A stretch of 64,000 bases of DNA from Acholeplasmatales bacterium (GTDB lineage: Bacteria; Bacillota_I; Bacilli_A; Acholeplasmatales; JAEDCM01): NCBI GenBank assembly GCA_017961685.1, contig JAGCWW010000003.1, forward strand, positions 1 through 64,000. Direction: 5' to 3'. The stretch's first letter is position 1. Every line of letters begins with the position of its first letter. The position numbers were made by a program, and so were the translations under genes. The notes beneath the pieces are model-generated. The model was not told the origin of the DNA and searched no databases. It saw nothing but the letters and a program-made list of their open reading frames with translations. This document shows, in pieces, positions 8,391-17,385 of this stretch.

Positions 8391-10101
8391 TAATTACTTC
8401 TTCCTCTTTGTCTACCTTCATTAAGTGAATTTCATATGGATCAACAGAAAAACCTATTTTATCTCCTACATTAAAGTTTTCATATTGATGTAATACAAAT
8501 TCAACTCCATCAACGATAGCACAAATTTCAAAGTGAACTCCTTTAAATACAATTGAATCAACAACACCAACTAATTTTGCTTTATCTAAACTTACTATAT
8601 CAAAGTCTTCTGGTCTAATAACTACATCACATGCCTCATTAACTTCAAAGTTTTCATCTACACAGTCAAATACTTGACCCATAAATTCAACTTTTTTATC
8701 TCCTAAGTACTTTCCTCTAATGATATTAGATTCACCGATAAAGTTCGCTACAAAGCGGTTTTTAGGTTCATTATATACATCTTCAGGAGTACCTATTTGT
8801 TGAATAATACCATCTTTCATAACTACAACAGTATCACTCATTGTTAAAGCTTCTTCTTGATCATGTGTTACGAAGATAAAAGTAATACCTAGCTTTCTTT
8901 GCATTTCTTTTATTTCATATTGCATGTTTTGACGTAACTTTAAATCTAGGGCTGAAAGTGGTTCATCAAGTAACAATATCTTTGGCCTATTAACAACCGC
9001 TCTAGCGATAGCTACACGTTGTTGTTGACCACCAGACATATTATTAATTCTTCTATATTCATAACCTTCAAGCTTAACTAATTTTAATGCTTCTAATACT
9101 TTTTCTTTTATTTGCTTTTTAGTAAGCATTAGAGACTTTGCACTTTTGGTTTCAGCAGCTTGATCCTTATATAATTCTTTTAATTCTTTTTCTAATTTAT
9201 CTAATTCTTCCCATGAAGAAACTTTCTTAAGTTGCTTTAATTCAACTTCATATTTTTTTTCGGCTTTTCCCTTAGGTGTGCCATTTTGAATATCTTCATA
9301 AATTAGATTTTCGATTTCTTTAATTCTTATTTTAGCGTTCTTAACTTCTTCGTCCTTATTCCATTCAACTTCAATTTTAGCTTCTAATTCAGGAATTAAT
9401 TTATTATATTTATCTTCAACAGCTTTTAAACGTTCTTCTACTAATTTTTCTTTTTCTTCATAGATTGTTTCATCTATTTTTTTCTTTAGAGCTTTCATTT
9501 CCATTTTAAGCTCATATTTTCTATTACTTATTTTCTTCTTTTCTTCATATAAGATATTATCATTTTCTTTATCTTTTTCTTTGATTTGTAGAGCTAAAGC
9601 ATTTTTTTCTTCATCAGTCATATTCTTTTTAGTGTTTGACTTTTTGAATTCATCTAATTCTTTTTTAAGTTTGTTTTTTAACTTATCATAATTAATATCT
9701 AAATCTTTATCTTCTTTAGCAATTCTTCTACGCTCTGGTTCAAATTTTCTTCTTATATTACTTTTTAACTCTTCATAAGTTCTATTATAGTTTCTTAAAC
9801 CAAATGCGACATTATCAAATACATTTAAATGTGGAAATAAGGCATATCTTTGAAATACAGTATTAATTGGTCTAACGTATGGTGGGAAGTTATTAACTAA
9901 TTCACCATCTAAAATAATTTCACCTGAATCTGGTGATTCAAAACCACCAATCATTCTAAGTGTAGTTGTTTTACCACAGCCTGATGGACCAAGTAGAGTT
10001 ACAAATTCATTTTCATTAATGTATAAGTTTAAATTTTTAACAACTTCTACTCCATCATATGATTTAGTTATATTCTTTAAAATAATTAATTTCTTAGCCA
10101 T
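8377..10101 (-). CDS. potA: Spermidine/putrescine ABC transporter ATPase PotA with large coiled-coil insertion
   Basis: 574 residues against about 350-380 for typical PotA. The ATPase core is intact: Walker A GPSGCGKTT (38-46), Q-loop FQRYALFPH (83-91), signature MSGGQQQR (355-362), Walker B ILLLDE (375-380), H-loop VTHDQ, and a C-terminal TOBE-like regulatory domain (EACDVVIRPEDFDIV). Between the Q-loop and the signature, roughly residues 104-330, lies an almost entirely charged Lys/Glu-rich helical insertion that reads as coiled coil. Some Mycoplasma PotA proteins of about 560 residues have, to my recollection, a comparable enlargement. No frameshift is seen, and the insertion has the same base composition as its surroundings. 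Confidence 0.93.
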   Translation of the reverse strand: MAKKLIILKNITKSYDGVEVVKNLNLYINENEFVTLLGPSGCGKTTTLRMIGGFESPDSGEIILDGELVNNFPPYVRPINTVFQRYALFPHLNVFDNVAFGLRNYNRTYEELKSNIRRKFEPERRRIAKEDKDLDINYDKLKNKLKKELDEFKKSNTKKNMTDEEKNALALQIKEKDKENDNILYEEKKKISNRKYELKMEMKALKKKIDETIYEEKEKLVEERLKAVEDKYNKLIPELEAKIEVEWNKDEEVKNAKIRIKEIENLIYEDIQNGTPKGKAEKKYEVELKQLKKVSSWEELDKLEKELKELYKDQAAETKSAKSLMLTKKQIKEKVLEALKLVKLEGYEYRRINNMSGGQQQRVAIARAVVNRPKILLLDEPLSALDLKLRQNMQYEIKEMQRKLGITFIFVTHDQEEALTMSDTVVVMKDGIIQQIGTPEDVYNEPKNRFVANFIGESNIIRGKYLGDKKVEFMGQVFDCVDENFEVNEACDVVIRPEDFDIVSLDKAKLVGVVDSIVFKGVHFEICAIVDGVEFVLHQYENFNVGDKIGFSVDPYEIHLMKVDKEEEVINEQI

Positions 10102-10110
10102 AATAACCTC

Positions 10111-10638
10111 CTAAAAATTAGGTGGGCAACTTACCCATATAACCTTAGATTTTTTTACTGATTCAATGTAATGTACTTTATCAGTTTTATAATAAAAGGA
10201 TTCACCCTTTTTAACACGTTTTTTTAAATTACCATAGATGACATTTATTTCACCATCTATTACATAACCAAATTCTTCACCAACATGAGGCATATCTTCA
10301 ACTGTTTTTTGTTTTTCAGCAAGCTCTATAATAATTGGTTCCATTTCTTGAATTTGACTATTTGGAACTAACCAAGTAATAGTGTAACCATTATATTCAC
10401 AAACATAATGATCGTCTTTATTAAAGACAATTGGTGTTTCTTCATCTTCTTGGAAGAATGTAGATAAATTGGTTCCAAGTATTTCTAATATATTTGTTAA
10501 AGTTTTTAGTGATGGACTTGTTTTGTTATTTTCTAACTGTGAAATATAACTTTTGGTAAGTTCACATCTATCCGCTAATTCTTCTTGTGTTAGATTAAGA
10601 AGAATTCTTCTATCTTTAATTTTTTTACCTAAATCCAT
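10111..10638 (-). CDS. XRE-family regulator with cupin domain, probable polyamine operon regulator
   Basis: 175 residues. An XRE helix-turn-helix spans about 6-60 (NLTQEELADRCELTKSYISQLENNKTSPSL) and a cupin fold about 105-172 (HVGEEFGYVIDGEINVIYG and the KGESFYYKTDKVHYIES barrel strands). This two-domain form is the PuuR-like type that often heads pot operons in Bacillota and senses small molecules through the cupin. It is the first gene of the pot operon, 9 bases before potA. A perfect 15-bp inverted repeat in its leader (10663-10677) is a candidate operator for autoregulation. Confidence 0.88.
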   Translation of the reverse strand: MDLGKKIKDRRILLNLTQEELADRCELTKSYISQLENNKTSPSLKTLTNILEILGTNLSTFFQEDEETPIVFNKDDHYVCEYNGYTITWLVPNSQIQEMEPIIIELAEKQKTVEDMPHVGEEFGYVIDGEINVIYGNLKKRVKKGESFYYKTDKVHYIESVKKSKVIWVSCPPNF

Positions 10639-10662
10639 ATTATCACCTCGGTTGTTTATTAC

Positions 10663-10677
10663 TAAACTTTAAGTTTA
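10663..10677. promoter_or_regulatory. Inverted repeat, candidate operator of the pot regulator
   Basis: TAAACTT-T-AAGTTTA is a perfect 7-1-7 inverted repeat between the promoter and the start codon of the XRE-cupin gene. Its position suits autorepression; binding is inferred. Confidence 0.45.
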
Positions 10678-10710
10678 TAATTACTTAACAATACTAACAA
10701 ACAATTATGA

Positions 10711-10738
10711 TTATATAACAAATATTTTGTATGTCAAT
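10711..10738 (-). promoter_or_regulatory. Sigma-A promoter of the pot operon
   Basis: Consensus TTGACA (10738-10733), a 16-base spacer and TATAAT (10716-10711) on the minus strand, about 73 bases upstream of the regulator gene. Confidence 0.85.
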
Positions 10739-10792
10739 ATATTTATAATATATTTTAATAAAAAAACTAAAAAATTAATTAAAAAGAAAAAA

Positions 10793-10811
10793 ATGCTAGT
10801 TTTTCTAGCAT
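10793..10811 (-). terminator. Intrinsic terminator after tyrosine phosphatase gene
   Basis: ATGCTAG pairs with CTAGCAT around a 5-base loop, followed by seven Ts on the minus strand, 8 bases past the stop codon. Confidence 0.85.
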
Positions 10812-10818
10812 TTTTAAG

Positions 10819-11958
10819 TTATTTTTTTAGTTTATTAATTAAAGATGTTATTTCAGCATCTGTCATACCACCGTATTTTAAATAATTTCTTGCATAACTA
10901 CTTAAATCACCTTTAGTATAATCAGCATCATTACATATAAATTTAAGCATAGCATCAACATTTCTTTTCTTAATAATTTCATATCTATCATCAGTTTTAG
11001 TGATTCCATAATAATTATCATAAGTTAACATATAATCATCAACAATTTCTTTGTATGTTGCGCTCATTAAAGCTTCTATAACAATACAAACAAAGCCTGT
11101 TCTATCTTTTCCTTCTTGACAGTGAATTAGAATTGCGCCGTCACTATTAAGTATTGATTTAAAGCCTAAAGCGACCTTTTCTGCAAATTCTTCTGATGTA
11201 TAATTCATATTCATTGCTAGTGGTATTACACTATCTTTATCATCATTAGTATATGTTAAGAAAAACTTTTCGCTTTGGTATAAGCTTAAGAAATATGGAG
11301 AATTAAAATCATCTTTTTCAATATAGCTTTGAATCTTTTCTGGAGTATCCGCTAAATTTATGATAAATTTAATTTCTTCTCTTTCCATTAAAGAATCAGT
11401 TGTGCTTGCTCTTTTTCTTTTATTATCACAAGGACTAGCTGAACGATATAATATGTTTTCTTTTAGATTACCTACATTCATAGCTCTAAAATTAGCAAAT
11501 ATTTCATCACTTTCAAATAATGATTTATCATCATAATATGTAATATCACATGATTTTTGAATATCTAAATATTTACCAGTTTTATTTAGGGTAATAGTTG
11601 CTTTATCTTCTAAAGATAGGTTAGCTACAACAAATAAATCATCACCATAATTTATGGCTGCTTTTATGTAGTCATATCCAGGATAACCAACAAGTAGTGT
11701 ACTACCTGCATCTACATAATAGCCATTATAATAAGGAATATCTTTTAATTTATAGCCGTTTGTAAATGTAATATCAACACTATCACCAAAAGTAAAGCCT
11801 AATTCATTAAATTCTTCGATAGTCTTTTTAATATAAATACCACCAAATTCCTCTTCATTAGTTATCTCTATATTTTTTATTTGTAGTTTTTTCTTATTAC
11901 AAGCAAGTAATGTAAAAACCATAAAAATAGATAAAACTATACCTAAAACTTTCTTCAT
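10819..11958 (-). CDS. Tyrosine phosphatase-family lipoprotein
   Basis: 379 residues with a lipoprotein signal peptide ending LLAC (Cys20). The C-terminal half is a tyrosine phosphatase of the Y_phosphatase3 type with the P-loop HCQEGKDRTG (nucleophile Cys280, Arg286; Cx5R), preceded by the family segment LYRSASPCD near residue 171. The N-terminal 150 residues form a separate domain that I do not recognise. The enzyme would act on the outer face of the membrane, on phosphoprotein, phosphoinositide or another phosphoester. It is the last gene of an operon with a diguanylate cyclase and an EAL protein, 14 bases after the cyclase gene. Confidence 0.82.
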   Translation of the reverse strand: MKKVLGIVLSIFMVFTLLACNKKKLQIKNIEITNEEEFGGIYIKKTIEEFNELGFTFGDSVDITFTNGYKLKDIPYYNGYYVDAGSTLLVGYPGYDYIKAAINYGDDLFVVANLSLEDKATITLNKTGKYLDIQKSCDITYYDDKSLFESDEIFANFRAMNVGNLKENILYRSASPCDNKRKRASTTDSLMEREEIKFIINLADTPEKIQSYIEKDDFNSPYFLSLYQSEKFFLTYTNDDKDSVIPLAMNMNYTSEEFAEKVALGFKSILNSDGAILIHCQEGKDRTGFVCIVIEALMSATYKEIVDDYMLTYDNYYGITKTDDRYEIIKKRNVDAMLKFICNDADYTKGDLSSYARNYLKYGGMTDAEITSLINKLKK

Positions 11959-11972
11959 CCTATCAAATCCTT

Positions 11973-13112
11973 TTAATCAATGTTATGATATCTCTTCTTA
12001 TTTTCATACATTTTTTGATCAATATTATTCATAAAATCATCAACTGTTTGTTTCTTAGAATTATAAATACTATAACCCATTGAAGCACTTAATTTATAAT
12101 CAGCAATTTTTGATTCATTAAATTTATCAATACATCTTTGAATTTCTTCTAGACATGCATCAATTACAACTTGTTTATGTGAATTAATTAATACAATAAA
12201 TTCATCACCTGCATATCTTATAACATTACCCATATCTCCAACAGCTTCTTTTAATATTTTAGCCATTTGTTGTAATGCTATATCACCTACAGCATGGCCA
12301 TATTTGTCATTAATATGCTTAAAATCATCTAAGTCTAGCATTACACCTGTAATATGTAGACTTTCCTTTTTAAAGACATTTTTTTGTAAGAAGTTTAAGT
12401 AACTTCTATTATATAAACCAGTTAATTGATCACGGTAAATTACTTCATTTTGTAGTGATGCTAATACACCTGCAATACTTATGGCATAGCATGGCCAAGA
12501 TAGAGTTAATCCTGGAATCAATGTTTCCATAATTAAAGCTAAAAGTATTGGTCCAATATATAAATATATTGGGAAAAACTTAAGTAAACCACCTTTAATT
12601 TTATTTATAACAAAATATACTAAGGCATAAACCATATAGAATATATCTATACCAAACATCATCATATATAAAGGTTTTCTACCATATGAGTTATTATCAT
12701 CAAGAATATAAATACATGGGACAAATAAGTTAACAACAATAGTAATTAAACCAACTACCATTGGTATAGCTAGTAATGCTTTCTTTCTTGTTGATGGTTC
12801 ACATCTTAAATGTGTTTCAATTAATAACATCCATAAGAATGCTCCAACCATATTCGCAATAAATATGAAGGAATTAGTCACATGTCCAAAGAAACGATAA
12901 CTCATTCCTGGCTTTCCATCAATTAAATATGATACAACTACATCAACACTAGCTAAAAATCCTAAAATAATTAGACTAATTAAAACTTTATTTTCATATG
13001 TTTTATATTTAAAACGCCAGAAATTACAGTTAAATAGGACTAATAATAGGACAACTGCTATTAAATTCGTCGCATATATACTTTGAATATTTATTTCATT
13101 TGCAAAAAACAT
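11973..13112 (-). CDS. Membrane diguanylate cyclase (GGDEF domain, AGDEF motif)
   Basis: 379 residues. About seven membrane helices fill residues 10-220. A GGDEF domain follows: DQLTGLYNRSYL (228-239), DLDDFKHINDKYGHAVGD (260-277) and the active-site loop AGDEF (301-305) in place of GGDEF. AGDEF cyclases can be active, and the metal-binding and nucleotide-contact residues are kept, so c-di-GMP synthesis is likely. No RxxD inhibitory site is present upstream of the loop. The N-terminal membrane region presumably senses a signal. It lies 11 bases downstream of the EAL gene. Confidence 0.88.
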   Translation of the reverse strand: MFFANEINIQSIYATNLIAVVLLLVLFNCNFWRFKYKTYENKVLISLIILGFLASVDVVVSYLIDGKPGMSYRFFGHVTNSFIFIANMVGAFLWMLLIETHLRCEPSTRKKALLAIPMVVGLITIVVNLFVPCIYILDDNNSYGRKPLYMMMFGIDIFYMVYALVYFVINKIKGGLLKFFPIYLYIGPILLALIMETLIPGLTLSWPCYAISIAGVLASLQNEVIYRDQLTGLYNRSYLNFLQKNVFKKESLHITGVMLDLDDFKHINDKYGHAVGDIALQQMAKILKEAVGDMGNVIRYAGDEFIVLINSHKQVVIDACLEEIQRCIDKFNESKIADYKLSASMGYSIYNSKKQTVDDFMNNIDQKMYENKKRYHNID

Positions 13113-13123
13113 ATTATCACACC

Positions 13124-15313
13124 CTAAATTAGATTATCTGAGATTTCAATATTACCATTTGATATTTCATTATCAAATTCATCAATTGGTAATGGTTTAC
13201 CAAATAGATAGCCTTGAAGTCTACCACAACCAATTTCATTTAAGAAATCAGCTTCTGCTTGTGTTTCTACACCTTCAGTTAAAGTCTTCATGCCTAAACG
13301 TGAAGCAAGACTTATAATACAATCTAGTGTGTCTTTTGTTTTTTCGTTCTTTTCGAAGTTTGTTAAGAACTTCATATCAATTTTAACAACATCAAATACA
13401 AAGTCTTTTAAAGTACTTAAAGATGAATAGCCACTTCCAAAATCATCTAGCCATATTGCATATCCTTCTTTATTTAATTCTTCTATTGTTTTGTTTAATA
13501 ATACAGGATTTTCAGATAAGGCACTTTCAGTTATTTCAATATGAATAAAGTTCTTATCTAAGTTATACTTATTAACTCTTTCATTTAATTCTTTTTTAAC
13601 ATCCATTAATTCAAAATCTAGTCTAGAAAAATTAACAGAAACAGGAACAATAGGTTTGTTATTATCTTTTGCGTTCTTCATTTCTTTAGTTATTAAATCT
13701 AGCATATATTCATCTAATTTATGAATTAATCTTGTTTCTTCTAATACAGGGATGAAATCTCTAGGTGAAATATAACCATATATTGGATCTATCCATCTAG
13801 CAAGAGCTTCAGCACCGCATAATTTCTTATCATTACTCCATACAACTGGTTGATAATGAGCTCTAATATATCCTTTTTCAATAGCTTCATCTAAGTTATT
13901 TACAATATATTGTCTCATTGTGAATAATTTATCAAGTTCAGCATTATATTCGTTATAAATTTCTGCATAAGTCTTTTTAATCTTACCACAAGCATATCTT
14001 GCTTTATCGATTGCTCTATTTATATTTTCATTTCTTTCGGCTTTATATCCACCGACTTTTAGTAGGATATATAAACCTTCAGCTTCACACTTAACTAATT
14101 TTTCTAATACTGCTATTTTATCTTCATAGCCATCTACTTTTGTTAAAACACAAAAATGATCATCAGCTAATCTTGCTGAGAAGTCTCTAGGGAATGATGC
14201 TTCAACATCTTTAGCTAATCTTGCTAAGAATTTATCACCATAGCCAAAGCCTTTTTGGGTATTAATTGTTTTAAAGTTACAAATGTTTATGAACAAATAT
14301 AATTTATCATCTAAGAATGCTGGATTCTTTTCTAATTTTTGATTAATACTAGTTACAAAGTTATGGAAGTTATGAATTCCAGTTAATGAATCAAAGTTAG
14401 CATCATGTACTAATTGTTCATCTTTTAATGCTTCAGTAATACGTTGATGATAAATAGAAATTGTGATTGTTGTTAAACTAACAAAGAAAGTTATATAGTT
14501 AATTCTATCTGCTTCTAAGAATTCTCTTTTATCATAATTTTCTAGGAACATACCAAATACAACAAATATTCCTGTAAGCATAATAATTGAAATATAAGGC
14601 TTAAAGATTAATAGACAAGCAACAAAGGTAATCATTGTTAAGAAACATGTTATCATCTTTATTTTTTGAATATTAACATTTCCATCATCTTTTACAAATG
14701 GGTTAGCAAAGTCAGAATAGCCTACTTTTACACCGAATAGTAAACATACAGCTGCAAAGCAAACAATTACGAAAATAGATAATAACATATTATCTTTGCC
14801 TTTGAATTTGCTATATAAACTGTTTCCAATAATAGATATGCCGAATACAGCCATTGATGAATAAACCATTATAGTTGTTGTTTTATTGATTAATGTACCA
14901 TCGTTATATGTAGGTAAGTTTATTTCTGGAATTAATAACAAAGACCAAATGATGCATAATGAACCAAATACACTATTAGTTATAAATGATTTTTTGCCTC
15001 TCTTTTTTAATACATAGAAAAGTCCAAACATAAACATGGCGAGTGAACATATTATAAACAGACAATATAATCCTACCCATCCAAAAATCAATTGAAGTTT
15101 AGATGAGTATTCATAACTACCTACTTTTAGAGTATCCCATGCTGGTCTAATATATTTTCTTGTTTGTCTAAAAATCATCCAGATTTCAAGACAAATGATA
15201 ATAAAAGCCATATAAATACTACTTCTAATATTCGCATCGTTTAAATGTTTTCTTACGTATTTACTATCTCTTCTAAAACCAAATAAGTCTTTCAAAAACG
15301 ATAAAACTTTCAT
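13124..15313 (-). CDS. Membrane GGDEF-EAL protein, probable c-di-GMP phosphodiesterase
   Basis: 729 residues: about eight to nine membrane helices, then a GGDEF-like domain, then an EAL domain. The GGDEF loop is degenerate (ARLADDHF, so LADDH replaces GGDEF), hence not a cyclase. The EAL domain keeps all its hallmarks: AEALARW, VSVNFSRLDF, IEITESAL, DDFGSGYSSL, VKIDMKF, TEGVET and LQGYLFGKPL. It should hydrolyse c-di-GMP to pGpG. The ATG at 15313 is chosen because GGGGGTG stands 5 bases before it; the longer reading to 15364 has no ribosome site. First gene of the c-di-GMP/phosphatase operon. Confidence 0.9.
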   Translation of the reverse strand: MKVLSFLKDLFGFRRDSKYVRKHLNDANIRSSIYMAFIIICLEIWMIFRQTRKYIRPAWDTLKVGSYEYSSKLQLIFGWVGLYCLFIICSLAMFMFGLFYVLKKRGKKSFITNSVFGSLCIIWSLLLIPEINLPTYNDGTLINKTTTIMVYSSMAVFGISIIGNSLYSKFKGKDNMLLSIFVIVCFAAVCLLFGVKVGYSDFANPFVKDDGNVNIQKIKMITCFLTMITFVACLLIFKPYISIIMLTGIFVVFGMFLENYDKREFLEADRINYITFFVSLTTITISIYHQRITEALKDEQLVHDANFDSLTGIHNFHNFVTSINQKLEKNPAFLDDKLYLFINICNFKTINTQKGFGYGDKFLARLAKDVEASFPRDFSARLADDHFCVLTKVDGYEDKIAVLEKLVKCEAEGLYILLKVGGYKAERNENINRAIDKARYACGKIKKTYAEIYNEYNAELDKLFTMRQYIVNNLDEAIEKGYIRAHYQPVVWSNDKKLCGAEALARWIDPIYGYISPRDFIPVLEETRLIHKLDEYMLDLITKEMKNAKDNNKPIVPVSVNFSRLDFELMDVKKELNERVNKYNLDKNFIHIEITESALSENPVLLNKTIEELNKEGYAIWLDDFGSGYSSLSTLKDFVFDVVKIDMKFLTNFEKNEKTKDTLDCIISLASRLGMKTLTEGVETQAEADFLNEIGCGRLQGYLFGKPLPIDEFDNEISNGNIEISDNLI

Positions 15314-15422
15314 AACTACACCCCCTATAAATTTAAAATCGGCGTTATAAATATATATTACCATATATTTACTTTAGATTAAACATAATTTTATTATTGT
15401 TTATCTAAAAATAATAAAAAAA

Positions 15423-15441
15423 GGAAGTGAAATTCACTTCC
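15423..15441 (-). terminator. Intrinsic terminator after ABC permease gene
   Basis: GGAAGTG pairs with CACTTCC around a 5-base loop, followed by a seven-base T-run on the minus strand. Confidence 0.85.
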
Positions 15442-15447
15442 CAAATT

Positions 15448-16299
15448 TTATTTAAATTGAATTTTCTTAAATCTAAAGTAACCGATAACTAATTCTAATA
15501 CAATTACAATTGGAGTTACAATTAAGAATCTTCCAAGTGGGTTTAGTGGTACAGCATATCTTTTTTCATTTACTTCTACCCAACTCTTTAATATGAAGTC
15601 TTCTAGGCTTGTCATATTTTGGAATTCTAATGATTGATAGCAGTTTGTAAATGACATAACCTTTGTGAATCCTTCACTAACACCTAAAATTGCAAATGAA
15701 CCAATTAAAGAAAGAATAAATCCAATAGCAATTGGTAATACGATACCTAAGGCAATACTTTGCTTATTAATTGAGAATATAATACAGAATCCCATTAAGA
15801 CATAACTTAATAAGAATTGAATGATAAATCCAAATATTAATAAGCCTACTAAATCTAAGGTAAAGTCCGCACCTAAGCCAAATAATACAGTTCCAAATAC
15901 TAGTCCAACAAATGATGCACCAAATAAATAAACAAGTGAAATAATGAAATGAACTAGAATAATTGTGAAGAAGATTTGACTTCTTGTATAACCGATAATT
16001 AGTTTATTTCTAATAGTTCTATCATTAAATTCTTTTACGAAGAATATTGTAATAAATATTGGAGCAATCATTTGAGCTGTATTACCCATAACTGATACAC
16101 CATTACTCCATGCAGCAATACCTGATGTAGTCATCATTGCACCAATAGCACCTGATTCATCAGCATTATTTGCCATAGTTTCTAAGATTTTAGTAAGAAA
16201 TAAAGATAAAATAACTAAACCAATTGAAACGATAAAGCCAATTAATAATACTTTATCTTTTCTTGCTCTAAATAGTTCTGATCTAAATAAGTTTTTCAT
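15448..16299 (-). CDS. ABC-2 type transporter permease
   Basis: 283 residues with a cytoplasmic N-terminus (FRSELFRARKDK) and six predicted membrane helices, the typical ABC-2 exporter layout (ITIFFVKEFNDRTIRNKLIIGYTRSQIF resembles the loop between helices 2 and 3). Its start coincides with the stop region of the ATPase gene. Permeases of this form work with BcrA-like ATPases in export of, or resistance to, peptides, but substrate specificity cannot be read here. Confidence 0.8.
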   Translation of the reverse strand: MKNLFRSELFRARKDKVLLIGFIVSIGLVILSLFLTKILETMANNADESGAIGAMMTTSGIAAWSNGVSVMGNTAQMIAPIFITIFFVKEFNDRTIRNKLIIGYTRSQIFFTIILVHFIISLVYLFGASFVGLVFGTVLFGLGADFTLDLVGLLIFGFIIQFLLSYVLMGFCIIFSINKQSIALGIVLPIAIGFILSLIGSFAILGVSEGFTKVMSFTNCYQSLEFQNMTSLEDFILKSWVEVNEKRYAVPLNPLGRFLIVTPIVIVLELVIGYFRFKKIQFK

Positions 16300-17201
16300 T
16301 ATCTGTTACCTCCTTCGTCACTTAGAAGATTAATGAAGTAATCTTCAAGATCTTCTTTCTTTTGCTCGAAGGATTCAATTTTAACATTGATTTCTCTTAA
16401 TGCTAAACCTAAATCTAGTGAATCTATTTCTTTATCTGTAGTAAATGTTTTATCATCTACTATTTCACAATAACAATTAAATTTTTCTCTTAAAACTTCT
16501 TTTACACCTTCAGTAGTATTTACCTTATAGATGAATGAAACACCCTTATTTGCATGTTCATGTAAGTCTTCAGCAGATATTTCTTTTATAACTGTTCCGT
16601 TATCTATAAAACCGTATGTTGTAGCCATTTTATCTAGTTCTGATAGAATGTGAGAACTAATGATAAATGTTATACCTTTTTCTTTATTTAACTTAACAAT
16701 TAATTCTCTCATTTCTTTCATACCTTTAGGATCTAGACCATTTGCTGGTTCATCTAGAATTAATAATTCTGGATCACCTAAAAGTGAACTTGCTATTGCT
16801 AGACGTTGACGCATACCTAGTGAATAGTTACCAGCTTTTTTCTTATCATTTGGTAGTTCTACTAATTCTAATGTTTCTTTAATTTTAGAATCGTAATCCT
16901 TTAAACCAAGTAGAATTGCTTGAAGTTTTAGGTTATCATAGCCTGTTAAACCTGCTTTAATAGCTGGAGCTTCAACTATTGCTGAAACAGCACCTAGACG
17001 CTTACTTACGTTTAATTCATAACTTCCTTTTTGTGCTGTGATTAAACCAGTTATAACTCTAATTAGAGTAGTTTTACCAGCACCATTTCTTCCGACGAAT
17101 CCATATACATCTCCTTTATGGACTGTCATGTTTACATCTTTTAGAATTTCAAATTGTCCAAAATTCTTATAAAGATTTTTTACACTTAAAATTTCTTCCA
17201 T
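16299..17201 (-). CDS. ABC transporter ATPase, BcrA/CcmA-like
   Basis: 300 residues. Walker A GRNGAGKTT, signature YSLGMRQRLAIA and Walker B LLILDEPANGLDP followed by the H-loop SSHILSELD define an ABC exporter ATPase of the type paired with ABC-2 permeases. The C-terminal 80 residues form the usual accessory region. ATG at 17201 is preferred to the in-frame GTG at 17210, because that GTG forms part of the AAGGGTG ribosome site. It is followed directly by its permease. No two-component system lies beside it. Confidence 0.88.
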   Translation of the reverse strand: MEEILSVKNLYKNFGQFEILKDVNMTVHKGDVYGFVGRNGAGKTTLIRVITGLITAQKGSYELNVSKRLGAVSAIVEAPAIKAGLTGYDNLKLQAILLGLKDYDSKIKETLELVELPNDKKKAGNYSLGMRQRLAIASSLLGDPELLILDEPANGLDPKGMKEMRELIVKLNKEKGITFIISSHILSELDKMATTYGFIDNGTVIKEISAEDLHEHANKGVSFIYKVNTTEGVKEVLREKFNCYCEIVDDKTFTTDKEIDSLDLGLALREINVKIESFEQKKEDLEDYFINLLSDEGGNR

Positions 17202-17369
17202 AAAAATCACCCTTATTTATAATAAGGCTCCTTTCATTCCTTAATCATTTTACCATTATTTAACCATTATATCAATAGTAAAATGTCTTTCCATTGTTTA
17301 TTATACACAAAAATTATTTTATTTGCAAGATAAAATTATTAAAAATTATTTTTTATCACTCAAATTAAA

Positions 17370-17385
17370 AAGCACGATTGTGCTT
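17370..17385 (-). terminator. Intrinsic terminator of the mutS2-truB-ribF operon
   Basis: AAGCAC pairs with GTGCTT around a 4-base loop and is followed by Ts on the minus strand. It overlaps the ribF stop codon. Confidence 0.75.

Noticed and set aside
8377-10101. PotA as a gene fusion or frameshift product
   Set aside because: The ATPase motifs continue in frame on both sides of the insertion, and composition and codon use do not change.
13124-15364. Longer start of the GGDEF-EAL protein at 15364
   Set aside because: No ribosome site precedes it, while GGGGGTG stands before the ATG at 15313.
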